From CBDBCU01 sp965243185 (GTDB lineage Bacteria > Chloroflexota > Dehalococcoidia > Lucifugimonadales > UBA3495), in contig OZ251531.1 in assembly GCA_965243185.1 (NCBI GenBank), positions 1,736,001-1,800,000 on the forward strand: a stretch of 64,000 nt of DNA, given 5' to 3'. Below the pieces are notes generated by a model. It was not told where the DNA came from and did no database searches. It saw nothing but the letters and a program-made list of their open reading frames with translations. Shown here piece by piece: positions 1 through 8,553 of the stretch (position 1 is the stretch's first letter; each line of letters opens with the position of its first letter). Made by a program: the position numbers and the translations under genes.

Positions 1-326
1 AGGCGGGTAACGCGGCGATTGCGCCCCTCCTGAGACGGATTTTCAATATATTCCACCGCCATCGCTTCCTGCCAGTTGGCCCAATCCTTGTTTTCAATGG
101 TCATCCCAATGGGGCTGCCCAGGGTCAAGCCGTGGCGGACGCCGGTCATTATGCGCGCCCAATCCTGTTCAATCAGCATCCGCCCGCCGCGCCCGTAGCC
201 GCGCTGCCGCCGGGCCAACTGCGCCCCGATATATTCCTCGCTCAGCGGCAAGGCCGCCGGCACCCCCTCCATAATAATCATCAGCCCTTGGCCGTGGGAC
301 TCCCCCGCCGTGAACCATCGCAGCAT
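1..326 (-). CDS. aroC: Chorismate synthase, N-terminal part (3' end off the window)
   Basis: The minus strand from 326 downward reads MLRWFTAGESHGQGL, the typical chorismate synthase start with its conserved TAGESHG motif. It continues through a GGRM stretch and the GSPIGM segment of the FMN/EPSP-binding region. The enzyme converts EPSP to chorismate, the last step of the shikimate pathway. Only about 108 codons lie in the window and the frame is open to base 1. An AGAGG ribosome site sits just upstream of the ATG. aroE lies 95 bp upstream on the same strand, so the two probably form a shikimate operon. Confidence 0.9.
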   Translation of the reverse strand, partial: MLRWFTAGESHGQGLMIIMEGVPAALPLSEEYIGAQLARRQRGYGRGGRMLIEQDWARIMTGVRHGLTLGSPIGMTIENKDWANWQEAMAVEYIENPSQEGRNRRVTR

Positions 327-421
327 CGTTAAAACACCTCTGCATATTCCCGGCGGCGCGGCCTTTGTAGCCGGCGGCAACGGGGCGATAATGCCGGTAC
401 GCCGGGATAGGAATGGAATTG

Positions 422-1294
422 CTAACTGCGGTTTTGTATCCCCTGAGTAGCCGCCGCCCGCATTGCCGCCACCGGGGCCGGCTGCTCCAGCCACAGCTCA
501 AAGGCGGCCGCCCCTTGATAAACCAGCATCTCAATGCCGCCCAATGTAGCAATGCCGGCCCGGGCCGCCTCGCCCAAAAGCCGGGTTTGCGGGGGATTAT
601 ACACCAAGTCATAGACCAGCGCGCCGGGGGCAATCAGCTGCCAAGACAGAGGGACGCCATCCGGTTGGGGTCCATGCGCCATTCCAATAGTAGTGCAGTT
701 GACAATCAGGTCGGCTTGCCCGGCGGCCGCGGCCAATTCTGGGTCAGCGTCCGCCCCGGTATCCGACAACGGCAGGGCCGCCGCCGGGATGCCGCGCCCT
801 CGGGCCAACTGGGCCAAGCTTTCCGCGCGCCGGACGGTGCGGTTGGCAATAGTCAGCTGGGCCGCCTTTTCTCGGGCCAATGCCAATACGACGCCCCGGG
901 CCGCGCCGCCGGCCCCCAGTATCAACGCCCGACATCCCGCCGGCGCCAAGCCGGCCCCTTCCCGCAAGGCCCGCAGAAAGCCGTAGCCGTCGGTGTTGTA
1001 GCCGGTCAGCCGCCCCTGGCGATGGACAATGGTATTGACCGCCCCGGCTTCCGCCGCCCCATCGTCAATATCGTCCAGAAAAGGGATGACGGTTTCCTTG
1101 TGCGGCACAGTGACATTGATGCCGCGAATGCCCGGCATCCGCAGTTCAGCGACAAAGGCGGCAATGTCCTCGGGATGAACATTATAGGCCCGGTAACGGA
1201 GGGGGAGAGCGCAATAATCCAAGGCCGCCTGCTGAAAGACGGGAGAAATCGAATGCCCGATAGGAAACCCGATAATGCCTAAAGCGGTGTGCAT
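422..1294 (-). CDS. aroE: Shikimate dehydrogenase
   Basis: This 290-residue protein is of normal AroE length and reduces 3-dehydroshikimate to shikimate with NADPH. The N-terminal substrate domain has the GFPIGHSISP motif (about 9-18) and NVTVPHKE with the catalytic Lys (about 60-67). The nucleotide-binding domain has GAGGAARG followed by the NRT motif of the NADP pocket. The C-terminus has DLVYNP and GIEMLVYQG, both family hallmarks. aroC follows downstream on the same strand. No strong ribosome site is seen before the ATG, but the N-terminus matches the family start. Confidence 0.95.
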   Translation of the reverse strand: MHTALGIIGFPIGHSISPVFQQAALDYCALPLRYRAYNVHPEDIAAFVAELRMPGIRGINVTVPHKETVIPFLDDIDDGAAEAGAVNTIVHRQGRLTGYNTDGYGFLRALREGAGLAPAGCRALILGAGGAARGVVLALAREKAAQLTIANRTVRRAESLAQLARGRGIPAAALPLSDTGADADPELAAAAGQADLIVNCTTIGMAHGPQPDGVPLSWQLIAPGALVYDLVYNPPQTRLLGEAARAGIATLGGIEMLVYQGAAAFELWLEQPAPVAAMRAAATQGIQNRS

Positions 1295-1363
1295 AGTTTT
1301 TGGGGCGCTGGATAATGGGGTGGCTGGCAGACCTACCCCGATGGACGTATCTTTCCGGATGGA

Positions 1364-2230
1364 CTAACGAGCCGCCAAGTCCTCGTCCTCCAGTTGAAAC
1401 CAGAACACTTCGCCAGATTCCAGGTGGCTGTCGATGCGGTCGTCTTTGTGCCGCCCGGATATGACGGCGTAGGCTTTCCGCCCGGTAAAACGGGTCAGTA
1501 AAGCGGCGTTGCGGATCGCCCGCGCCGTGTCCCGACCGTTGACGGTGAAGGATACTTCCACTGCGATGTAGCAGGTTTCCCCGGCGGTGTCGCGGGCTTC
1601 GATAATCAGGTCCGCATTGTGAAAACTCCGCAGCACATTGGCCGCCAAATCCGCGGTGTCCGCCGCGTCGGTCAAATCCCACAGGTCATCCCCAGTAAGA
1701 TCCCGAACGCGGCGCAGCCCCATATCCCGGGCCAAGGTACCCGCGTTTTTCAGGGTAGCCATAGTGGCGTGGGCGCCTTTCAGATAGGACAAGGTATTGT
1801 CGATACTGCGCAAATGCCGGTCAATGCCATCAAACCGCGCATCGTTGGCCGCCTGGTACCGGTCCATCTTCTGCTCGAGGGTTTCAAACCGTTCGTTGTT
1901 GGCTTGTTCGTGCTGCTCCGCCCGCTGCTCAACGGCGTCAAACCGCCGGTCAACGGACTCGAAACGCTGGTCGACAGCGTCAAACCGCTGGTCAACGGAC
2001 TCGAAACGCTGGTCGACGGCGTCAAACCGCCGGTCAATAGCCTCAAACTGCGACTTGTTATCCTGCGCGTGCTGCTCCGCCCGCCGGTCTGACGCTGCGG
2101 CAAACTCAGCCAACCGCTGCGGCAACTCCAGCACTTCCTTAGTCAGGATGCGGGCGCGCAGGATTTCCAGCCACTGGGGGTTTTCATCCAGCGCCCGTAT
2201 GAGGTCTTCGACGGTATTGATGGTGGTCAT
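1364..2230 (-). CDS. Coiled-coil protein with C-terminal PD-(D/E)XK-like domain
   Basis: This 288-residue protein has three parts. Residues 1-50 are a short helical N-terminus. Residues about 55-130 are near-perfect heptads of the type RFDAVDQ/RFESVDQ, predicted to form a long coiled coil. The C-terminal domain (about 170-285) contains an EARDTAGETCYIAVEVSFTV segment that resembles the beta-strands of a restriction-endonuclease-like core, with E-x-S in place of the usual E-x-K. The layout resembles DUF3782-type proteins, but that name is uncertain. A paralogue of the C-terminal domain, lacking the coiled coil, lies at 45418-45876. The role is unknown. The heptads are encoded by a 21-bp repeat that may be prone to length change. 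Confidence 0.7.
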   Translation of the reverse strand: MTTINTVEDLIRALDENPQWLEILRARILTKEVLELPQRLAEFAAASDRRAEQHAQDNKSQFEAIDRRFDAVDQRFESVDQRFDAVDQRFESVDRRFDAVEQRAEQHEQANNERFETLEQKMDRYQAANDARFDGIDRHLRSIDNTLSYLKGAHATMATLKNAGTLARDMGLRRVRDLTGDDLWDLTDAADTADLAANVLRSFHNADLIIEARDTAGETCYIAVEVSFTVNGRDTARAIRNAALLTRFTGRKAYAVISGRHKDDRIDSHLESGEVFWFQLEDEDLAAR

Positions 2231-2424
2231 AATGGCCAGCCCGCTTGGTTAGAGTGACGCCCATTGTAGCCCATCCCGGCCCGCTTGTCTATGCCCTGAC
2301 GGACAATAACCAGCCCTAACTAATATCCGTAGCACACAGGATTGGCCGGCTTTTGATTGACCTTTCCGGAATAATCCGCTACCCTTGCCATACACCAACC
2401 ACCGCCCGCCTTGGAGGGAAAACA

Positions 2425-2952
2425 ATGCTGGCACTACTGACCGCCCGCCCTTGGCCTCAACCCCTGGTGCTGACCGCCCTGTTCCTGTTGCTAACGGCCG
2501 CCGCCGTTCTGCTGGCTTGCGGGCCGGTGGCGCAACCCGACCCGGCGGATAGGAACACCTTGCCCTCGGCGCAGCAGGAGGGTGGAGCCGCTACCCCGAC
2601 GGTGCCGCCGCCCCCGCCGACTTTGCCCACGCCCACTTACCCCAAGTTAAGACACAGCCTTCAACACGACGTGGTTCAGTTTGAGGAGGCTCAAGACGCC
2701 GCCAGTGGCCCCTCCGGGCAGAGCGACTCCGCCCCGGAGGACACTGCCGTATTCGTCGAGATTTTTCTCTCGGGCAATAAGGCTGAAGTCGCTGCCTGGT
2801 TGCGTAGCAAGGGCATTACCCCTGGGGGGGCAGATTACCCCTACACCGTTAACTTACAAGCCATAGTGCCTTTGTCCCTGCTGGGTGAACTGTCCCAGCA
2901 AGATGGGGTAACCGGTATTCGACAGCCGCTCCCAGCCTATACGGACGACTGA
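2425..2952 (+). CDS. Secreted lipoprotein, possibly C-terminally truncated
   Basis: The ATG at 2425 is preceded by GGAGG at a good distance; an earlier in-frame ATG at 2353 has none. The protein (175 aa) opens with a hydrophobic segment and a lipobox ending LLAC, so it is predicted to be lipid-anchored outside the membrane. A Pro/Thr-rich linker follows, then a small domain (about 95-170) containing AAWLRSKGI and VPLSLLGELSQQDGVTGIR. From memory this resembles the inhibitor-like N-terminal module of secreted subtilisin-type proteins. No protease domain follows. The +1 frame stays open past the stop until a run of 15 C, so a frameshifted or decayed tail is possible. Confidence 0.6.
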   Translation: MLALLTARPWPQPLVLTALFLLLTAAAVLLACGPVAQPDPADRNTLPSAQQEGGAATPTVPPPPPTLPTPTYPKLRHSLQHDVVQFEEAQDAASGPSGQSDSAPEDTAVFVEIFLSGNKAEVAAWLRSKGITPGGADYPYTVNLQAIVPLSLLGELSQQDGVTGIRQPLPAYTDD

Positions 2953-3030
2953 GGGCAGTAACCTTGAGCGGGAGGATGAACCGGTTGAAAGGGTTTTCCG
3001 CGTCTGCCGAGCTTGCGGTCTGCTGCGTTA

Positions 3031-3045
3031 CCCCCCCCCCCCCCC
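3031..3045. repeat. Poly-C tract (C15)
   Basis: Fifteen consecutive C between the lipoprotein gene and the convergent valS stop codon. A run this long is prone to slippage in replication and sequencing, so its exact length is uncertain. Confidence 0.9.
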
Positions 3046-3049
3046 AAAA

Positions 3050-5749
3050 TCACCCCAACTGCGCCAGAATTTCCCCCAGCCGCTGCTGCTGTTCTTTGAG
3101 ACTGTTCAGCCGTTCCTCCTCCGTAGCCACTACTTCCGGGCGGGCTTTGGCACGGAAATTGGGATTGTTGACCAGCTGCTCCTTCCGTTCCAGTTCCCGC
3201 TGCCCGGCCGCCAGTTCCCCTTCCAGCCGCTGCCGCTCGGCCGCCAAATCCACTACCCCCTCCAACGGCAGCCGCACCACCAGCGGGCTGACCAGCAGAG
3301 TTACGCCGGTAGGCGGTTCGGCCCCGGCCGGAGCGGCCTCGGTAATCCGCAGCGGCTCGATCCGGGACAGGGCGCGGATAACCTCGGCCTCCTCCTCCAT
3401 AGCCCCCCGCAGGCCGTTGGCTTCCAGTTGCGCCGCTAACGGGCGGCTCGCCGGGATGCGCAGTTGGGCCCGGGTGTTGCGCACCGCCCGGATGGTCTGC
3501 ATTACCAGAGAGATTTCCTCCTCAGCCTGCCGGTCCCGGCGCGGCCTTTCCGCCAAGGGATAAGGGGCAATCATCAGGGCGGGCGGCCATTCCCCTTCCG
3601 TAGGCAGTTGGGCGGTCAGATTGCGCCAGATTTCCTCAGTGATAAAGGGCATAAAGGGATGCAGCAGCCGTAGCGTCCGCTCCAGAACATGCGCCAACAC
3701 CGGCCGCGGCGACGGCCCGGCCGCCGACCGCAGCCGCACTTTAGCCATCTCGATGTACCAGTCGCAAAACTCGTTCCAGATAAAATCGTACAACTTCTGC
3801 TGCGCCTCGCCCAACTCGAAGGCAGCCAGCGACTGGTTCACCTCAACGGTGACTTGGTCCAAGCGGCTGACAATCCACCGATCCTCCCGGTGTTCCGGCG
3901 CCGCCAAGTCTTGCCACCCGGCCAAATCCGACTGACCCTCCAGAGCGGTAATCACGAACCGGGCGGCGTTCCAGACCTTGTTGGCGAAGTTGCGGGCCGC
4001 TTCCAGCTTGCCCTCAGTAATCCGCAAATCGTTGCCCGGAGCCGTGCCGGTGGACAAGGCGAAACGCAGGGCATCGGTGCCGTAGCGGTCAATCAAATCC
4101 AGCGGATCCAGCGTATTGCCGCGGGTCTTGCTCATCTTTTCGCCGTTGGCATCCCGAATCAGCCCGTGCAGATAGACCGTGCGAAAGGGAACTTGCCCGG
4201 TATTTTCCAAGCCCAGCATTATCATCCGGGCCACCCAGAAAAAGAGAATGTCATACCCGGTTTCCAGTACGGCGGTAGGGTAGAAATAAGCCAGGTCGTC
4301 CGTTTCCTCCGGCCAGCCCAAAGTGGAATGCGGCCACAGGCCGGAACTGAACCAGGTATCCAGCACATCCTCATCCTGCCGCAGGTCAGCGCGGCCGCAA
4401 GCCGGGCATTGGGCCGGGTCGTCGATAGCGGCGATAATTTCCGGGCAGTGCTCGCAGTACCACACCGGGATCCGGTGTCCCCACCAAAGTTGCCGGCTGA
4501 CGCACCAGTCCCGGATATTTTCCAGCCAGTTGAGATAGACGCGGGTAAAACGCTCCGGCACGATACGGATGTCCCCGTCGGCAACGGCCGCGTGGGCCCG
4601 GCCGGCAATGCTGTCCGCCTCCTGATGATTGCCCACTTTCAGAAACCATTGCAGGCTGATTAGCGGCTCCACCACCGCCGCGCAGCGTTGGCAATGGCCT
4701 ACCGAATGCTGATAATCCTCAACCTTTTCCAGCAGCCCCAACCCGTCCAGTTCCTCCGCTACCGCTTGCCGGGCGGCAAATCGTTCCATCCCGGCGTAAT
4801 GGCCGGCGGCGGCGGTCAAATTGCCGTCAAATCCGATGACATTGATGATTTCCAGCCCGTGCCGCTCGCCAATCTCAAAGTCGGTAACATCGTGGCCCGG
4901 AGTAACTTTCAGCGCGCCGGTGCCGAACTCCGGTTCAATCGCTCGATCGCCCACAATAGGAATCGGCCGCTCCATAATTGGCAGGGTAACTTGCCGCCCC
5001 ACATAGGCCGCATAGCGCGGATCCTCGGGATGCACCGCCACGCCGGTATCGCCCAGCATCGACTCCGGCCGGGTAGTAGCGACGGTAATCTGCCCGTCGC
5101 CCTCCGCCAGGGGATAGCGCAGATAGTAAAGTTTGCCGGCTTGTTCCTGATATTCCACTTCCAGGTCCGACAGGGCGGTAGCGCAGCGCGGACACCAGTT
5201 GATAATCCGCTCGTGGCGGTAAATCAGCCCCTTCCGGTACAGGTTGACAAAGGTAGCCCGCACCGCCTTAACCGGCCCCGGGTCGAGGGTAAAGCGCAGC
5301 CGCGTCCAGTCGCAGGAAGTCCCCAGCCGCTTGTGCTGTTCATCGATGGTATTGCCGTAGCGATCCACCCACTCCCAGATGCGTTCCTGAAACTTTTCCC
5401 GCCCCAGTTCGTGACGGTTAGTGCCTTCATCCGCCAGGAGCCGCTCGACCACCCATTGCGTCGCGATGCCGGCGTGGTCTTTGCCCGGCAGCCACAGCAC
5501 GGCATCCCCGCGCATCCGCCGCCACCGGCACAGGGCATCCTCGAGCGTAGCGGTAAGCGCGTGGCCGAGATGCAGCTCCCCGGTAACATTGGGCGGGGGC
5601 ATAATGATGACATACGGCGGCTTGGCCGGGTCGATTTGCGGCGTAAAGTAGCCGCCTTCCAGCCAATCCTGATACAAGGTCTGCTCCACGGCGGCGGGAT
5701 TGTACGCCCGGGGAATATCGGCAGGAGACGGGGCAGCTGCGGTGGTCAT
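3050..5749 (-). CDS. valS: Valyl-tRNA synthetase
   Basis: This class I aminoacyl-tRNA synthetase (899 aa) charges tRNA-Val. The signature PPPNVTGELHLGH lies at about 51-63 and the GEKMSKTRGN loop at about 535-545, where KMSKT replaces the usual KMSKS. An editing domain lies between them and an anticodon-binding helical domain follows. The last 65 residues form the charged coiled-coil arm typical of ValRS. The start at 5749 (MTTAAAP) has a GAGGG ribosome site. The frame stays open upstream to 6295, but that part is antisense to the next gene and has no family match. The gene appears monocistronic. Confidence 0.97.
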   Translation of the reverse strand: MTTAAAPSPADIPRAYNPAAVEQTLYQDWLEGGYFTPQIDPAKPPYVIIMPPPNVTGELHLGHALTATLEDALCRWRRMRGDAVLWLPGKDHAGIATQWVVERLLADEGTNRHELGREKFQERIWEWVDRYGNTIDEQHKRLGTSCDWTRLRFTLDPGPVKAVRATFVNLYRKGLIYRHERIINWCPRCATALSDLEVEYQEQAGKLYYLRYPLAEGDGQITVATTRPESMLGDTGVAVHPEDPRYAAYVGRQVTLPIMERPIPIVGDRAIEPEFGTGALKVTPGHDVTDFEIGERHGLEIINVIGFDGNLTAAAGHYAGMERFAARQAVAEELDGLGLLEKVEDYQHSVGHCQRCAAVVEPLISLQWFLKVGNHQEADSIAGRAHAAVADGDIRIVPERFTRVYLNWLENIRDWCVSRQLWWGHRIPVWYCEHCPEIIAAIDDPAQCPACGRADLRQDEDVLDTWFSSGLWPHSTLGWPEETDDLAYFYPTAVLETGYDILFFWVARMIMLGLENTGQVPFRTVYLHGLIRDANGEKMSKTRGNTLDPLDLIDRYGTDALRFALSTGTAPGNDLRITEGKLEAARNFANKVWNAARFVITALEGQSDLAGWQDLAAPEHREDRWIVSRLDQVTVEVNQSLAAFELGEAQQKLYDFIWNEFCDWYIEMAKVRLRSAAGPSPRPVLAHVLERTLRLLHPFMPFITEEIWRNLTAQLPTEGEWPPALMIAPYPLAERPRRDRQAEEEISLVMQTIRAVRNTRAQLRIPASRPLAAQLEANGLRGAMEEEAEVIRALSRIEPLRITEAAPAGAEPPTGVTLLVSPLVVRLPLEGVVDLAAERQRLEGELAAGQRELERKEQLVNNPNFRAKARPEVVATEEERLNSLKEQQQRLGEILAQLG

Positions 5750-5875
5750 AAAAGTTCCCTCGCATTTGGATAAGGATAAATATACCATCCGCAAGGCCGG
5801 GTCGTCTATGCAAAAGCAGTTAATGCGTGGTAAAATCAGCAAAGCCTTTCCTTCCCCGGAACAGAGGGCAAGCCC

Positions 5876-6940
5876 ATGTATCACTCCTTCAGCATCAAAA
5901 ACTTCCGCTGCTTTGACGACCTGACCCTTGATGGGTTGGGGCGGATCAACCTGATTGGCGGCAAAAACAACATCGGCAAATCGGCCCTCCTCGAGGCGTT
6001 GTGGGTGCATAATGGGCCGACGGATCGGGAGCGCATCTTGCGGTTGGATCTGGCCCGGGGATTGCCGGCGGCGGACTACGACGTTGAAAACCTGTTCTAT
6101 GGATTTGACAGCGGCTCGACCATTGAACTCTGCGCCCGGGGCAGCTGGGGGGATGAACCGCGCCGGTTGACGGTTTATGCTGAGGAGAATCATTGGTTCG
6201 ATGTCCCCGGTGACGAAAGTTTGGACATTCCCTTTGCGATTTCCCAGAAGCGGATTGTGCTGGATTACTCTAACGAAGCCGGGGTAAAGGCCCAAACCAA
6301 AGTGTGGCCGGAAAGCCGTTCTGAGAATTCTGGGAGCTTGAAAGCGGGCTACACTAGGGATTGGCCGGAAACTCTAATACCGACACCATTAGGGGCTTTT
6401 ATTACTGCTAACGGCGAGGTCAGAGGCGCGACCGTTAAACGCTACAGCCGTCTGGAAATTGACGGGCGGCAGGATGGAGTGTTGCAAATCCTGCAAGTGG
6501 TTGAACCAGCATTGCAACGGCTGACCATTCTGGCGACCGGAGAGAAGCCAAGAATTTATGCCGATGTCGGTACCAAGCCGCTAATCCCGGTCGAGCTTAT
6601 GGGCGCGGGAATGTCCCGCACCCTGTCCCTGTCCCTGGCCATAGCCAGCGCGCCCGGTGGTATAGTCTTGGTGGACGAAATCGAGAACGGCCTGCACTAC
6701 ACGGTGCTGGAAAAGGTATGGCAAGCCATCGCCGCCTTTGCCCGCCGCTACGATGTGCAAATTTTTGCCACCACCCACAGCCACCATTGCATTCAATCGG
6801 CCTGCCGGGCTTTTGAGGGGGACGAGGATGAACTGCTCCAACTCTACAGCCTCGGGTACCGCAAAGGCAAAATATCCGCCGCCCGTTACGACCGGGAACG
6901 GTTGGAGTTCGCCTTTGAGGTCGGGTTGGGAGTTATCTAA
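5876..6940 (+). CDS. AAA15/OLD-type ATPase
   Basis: This 354-residue ATPase is of the SMC/OLD-like type. Walker A is GGKNNIGKSA (about 28-37), Walker B is IVLVDEIENG (about 263-272), and a switch histidine lies in FATTHSHHC (about 297-305). The N-terminal SIKNFRCFDDLTL strand is typical of the family. The next gene starts 2 bp after the stop and encodes a TOPRIM-like protein, so the two are almost certainly translated together. ATPase plus TOPRIM pairing is seen in OLD-type and PARIS-type anti-phage systems. The specific function here is not known. Confidence 0.85.
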   Translation: MYHSFSIKNFRCFDDLTLDGLGRINLIGGKNNIGKSALLEALWVHNGPTDRERILRLDLARGLPAADYDVENLFYGFDSGSTIELCARGSWGDEPRRLTVYAEENHWFDVPGDESLDIPFAISQKRIVLDYSNEAGVKAQTKVWPESRSENSGSLKAGYTRDWPETLIPTPLGAFITANGEVRGATVKRYSRLEIDGRQDGVLQILQVVEPALQRLTILATGEKPRIYADVGTKPLIPVELMGAGMSRTLSLSLAIASAPGGIVLVDEIENGLHYTVLEKVWQAIAAFARRYDVQIFATTHSHHCIQSACRAFEGDEDELLQLYSLGYRKGKISAARYDRERLEFAFEVGLGVI

Positions 6941-6942
6941 CA

Positions 6943-7554
6943 GTGCTGCCCGCTCTGAACCCGGAAAGCAAGCCCAAGCTGCTGCTGGTCGAAGGCCGAG
7001 ACGAGGAGTTGGTCCTCGGCGCTTTGCTGCGGCATCTGGGAATCTCCGCCGTGCAAGTGCAGGGTTACGGCGGTAAAAACCGGCTCCAGTATTTCCTCAC
7101 CACCGTAACTAATGAACCCGACTTCGACCAAATCCCGTCCCTCGGCATCGTGCGGGATGCTGATGATAACCCTCAGTCGGCGTTGCAGAGCGTTCAGAGC
7201 AGTTTGCGGAATGTCGGACTGCCGACGCCGCAAAACTTTCTGGAGCCGGCTGCGGGATTGCCCCGGGTAGCGGTGTTTATTATGCCGGATAATGCCAATC
7301 CCGGGGCTTTGGAGGATTTATGCTTGGCCGCCTGGTCGGAGGATCCGGCTATGGGCTGCGTGGCGGATTTTATGCAATGCCTTGAGGATGCAGCAATAGC
7401 CCCGCCGGTTGACGCCGCCAAAGCCCGGATGCACGCTTTCCTTGCCTCCCGGGCCGACCCGGATTTGCGCTTGGGCGAAGCGGCGCAACGGGAATACCTC
7501 CCCTGGCGCCACCCCGCCTTTCAATCCCTAAGCGATTTCCTGAAAGCCCTGTAG
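6943..7554 (+). CDS. DUF3226/TOPRIM-like protein, partner of the upstream ATPase
   Basis: This 203-residue protein starts at a GTG 2 bp after the ATPase stop. KLLLVEGRDEE near residue 12 and GIVRDADDN near residue 68 match the acidic motifs of a TOPRIM fold (Glu in the first, D-x-D in the second), as in the DUF3226 family and OLD nucleases. A plausible role is metal-dependent nucleic-acid cleavage controlled by the ATPase. The C-terminal part (about 120-200) is helical with no recognised motif. The tight coupling suggests a two-component module. Whether it acts in defence is inference from similar gene pairs. Confidence 0.75.
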   Translation: MLPALNPESKPKLLLVEGRDEELVLGALLRHLGISAVQVQGYGGKNRLQYFLTTVTNEPDFDQIPSLGIVRDADDNPQSALQSVQSSLRNVGLPTPQNFLEPAAGLPRVAVFIMPDNANPGALEDLCLAAWSEDPAMGCVADFMQCLEDAAIAPPVDAAKARMHAFLASRADPDLRLGEAAQREYLPWRHPAFQSLSDFLKAL

Positions 7555-7610
7555 GTTCAGCAACTAGCTGTAACCTTACAACCAATCGCCCCGGACGCTA
7601 TAACTCCCCT

Positions 7611-8432
7611 ATGCTCCTACATCCCCATCAACCTATCAGCCCCGACACCACGCCGCCGCCGGTCGCCCCCGGTCAAACCCGCCCGCCGGATGCCCTGCTG
7701 CGCCTGCTGCACCGCGGCGCGCCCCAATCCGGCCAAAACGCCGCAACCCTCTACCTGACTTCAGCAGCCCTGAAATCCTTTCCCCCCGCCAAAGACGCCC
7801 CAAGCCAAGACTGGCGGCAATTCCTGACCACCGCCGAATCCTTGCCCGGCGGCGCGGCCTTGCGGCAATCGGATACCGGCCTGGCTTTATTCCGCAGCGG
7901 CGGCCAAGGCTTTGCCATCATCCCGCCCTTTCCCATCACCGACACCCTGGCCGGGCCGGAACCCCTGCCGGCTTGGAATACCGGCCCATTGGCCCGACTG
8001 TTGACCGCCGACTACACCGTGGGCATCATCCTGCTACGCTTGGGCCGCTACCTAGCCGCCGTTTTTGAGGGCGACCGCCTCGCCGTCAGCAAAACCGACG
8101 CCCGCTATGTCAAGGGCAAACACCACGCCGGCGGCACTTCCCAACTCCGCTTTCAGCGCATCCGGGAGGGACAAGCCCGCAAACTCTACGATGAAACTTG
8201 CCGGGTAGCACGGGAACGCTTTGCCCCCTACGCCAACCGCCTCGACTATATCCTCCTCGGCGGCGACCCGCAAACCCTCAACGCCTTCAGCAAAGTCTGC
8301 CCCCTAGTCCAACAATACCAGGCCCAGGGCAAACTCCTGCACCGCCGCCTCAACATCCGCGACCCCAAACACGCCGCCTTGGAACAAATCCCCGCCCTGC
8401 TGCGCCAAAGCCGGGTTTGGATGGTAAGTTAG
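7611..8432 (+). CDS. VLRF1-like (Vms1/ANKZF1-type) peptidyl-tRNA hydrolase or release factor
   Basis: This 273-residue protein resembles the VLRF1 domain found in eukaryotic Vms1/ANKZF1 and in bacterial relatives such as acVLRF1. The key stretch is KGKHHAGGTSQLRFQRIREG (about 166-185), with a glycine-rich loop and a Gln at about 177 at the place of the catalytic GSQ/GGQ-type glutamine. It is followed by a long helix and LDYILLGGDP. In this family the protein releases nascent chains from tRNA on stalled large ribosomal subunits. The N-terminal 20 residues are Pro-rich and probably flexible. No clear ribosome site precedes the ATG. The assignment rests on motif memory. Confidence 0.6.
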   Translation: MLLHPHQPISPDTTPPPVAPGQTRPPDALLRLLHRGAPQSGQNAATLYLTSAALKSFPPAKDAPSQDWRQFLTTAESLPGGAALRQSDTGLALFRSGGQGFAIIPPFPITDTLAGPEPLPAWNTGPLARLLTADYTVGIILLRLGRYLAAVFEGDRLAVSKTDARYVKGKHHAGGTSQLRFQRIREGQARKLYDETCRVARERFAPYANRLDYILLGGDPQTLNAFSKVCPLVQQYQAQGKLLHRRLNIRDPKHAALEQIPALLRQSRVWMVS

Positions 8433-8540
8433 ACGCCATTTAACTTGCATACCCCGTTGTCATTCCAGCGAAAGCCGGCCGTAAATTATTCCCCCGGAAA
8501 TCCCGGCCCAATTCCATACTCCAGAGGCCGGGCTGTCGTG

Positions 8541-8546
8541 TATAAT
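8541..8546 (+). promoter_or_regulatory. Perfect -10 box directly before a start codon (leaderless candidate)
   Basis: TATAAT ends 7 bases before the ATG of the secreted protein at 8554, so transcription would start at or within a base of the start codon. No SD sequence is present. This fits leaderless translation. No convincing -35 hexamer is seen. Confidence 0.55.
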
Positions 8547-8553
8547 CGGGGGT

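Noticed and set aside
5750..6295. Upstream extension of the valS reading frame by 182 codons
   Set aside because: It is antisense to the start of the AAA ATPase gene, has no ValRS similarity, and the start at 5749 has a good ribosome site.
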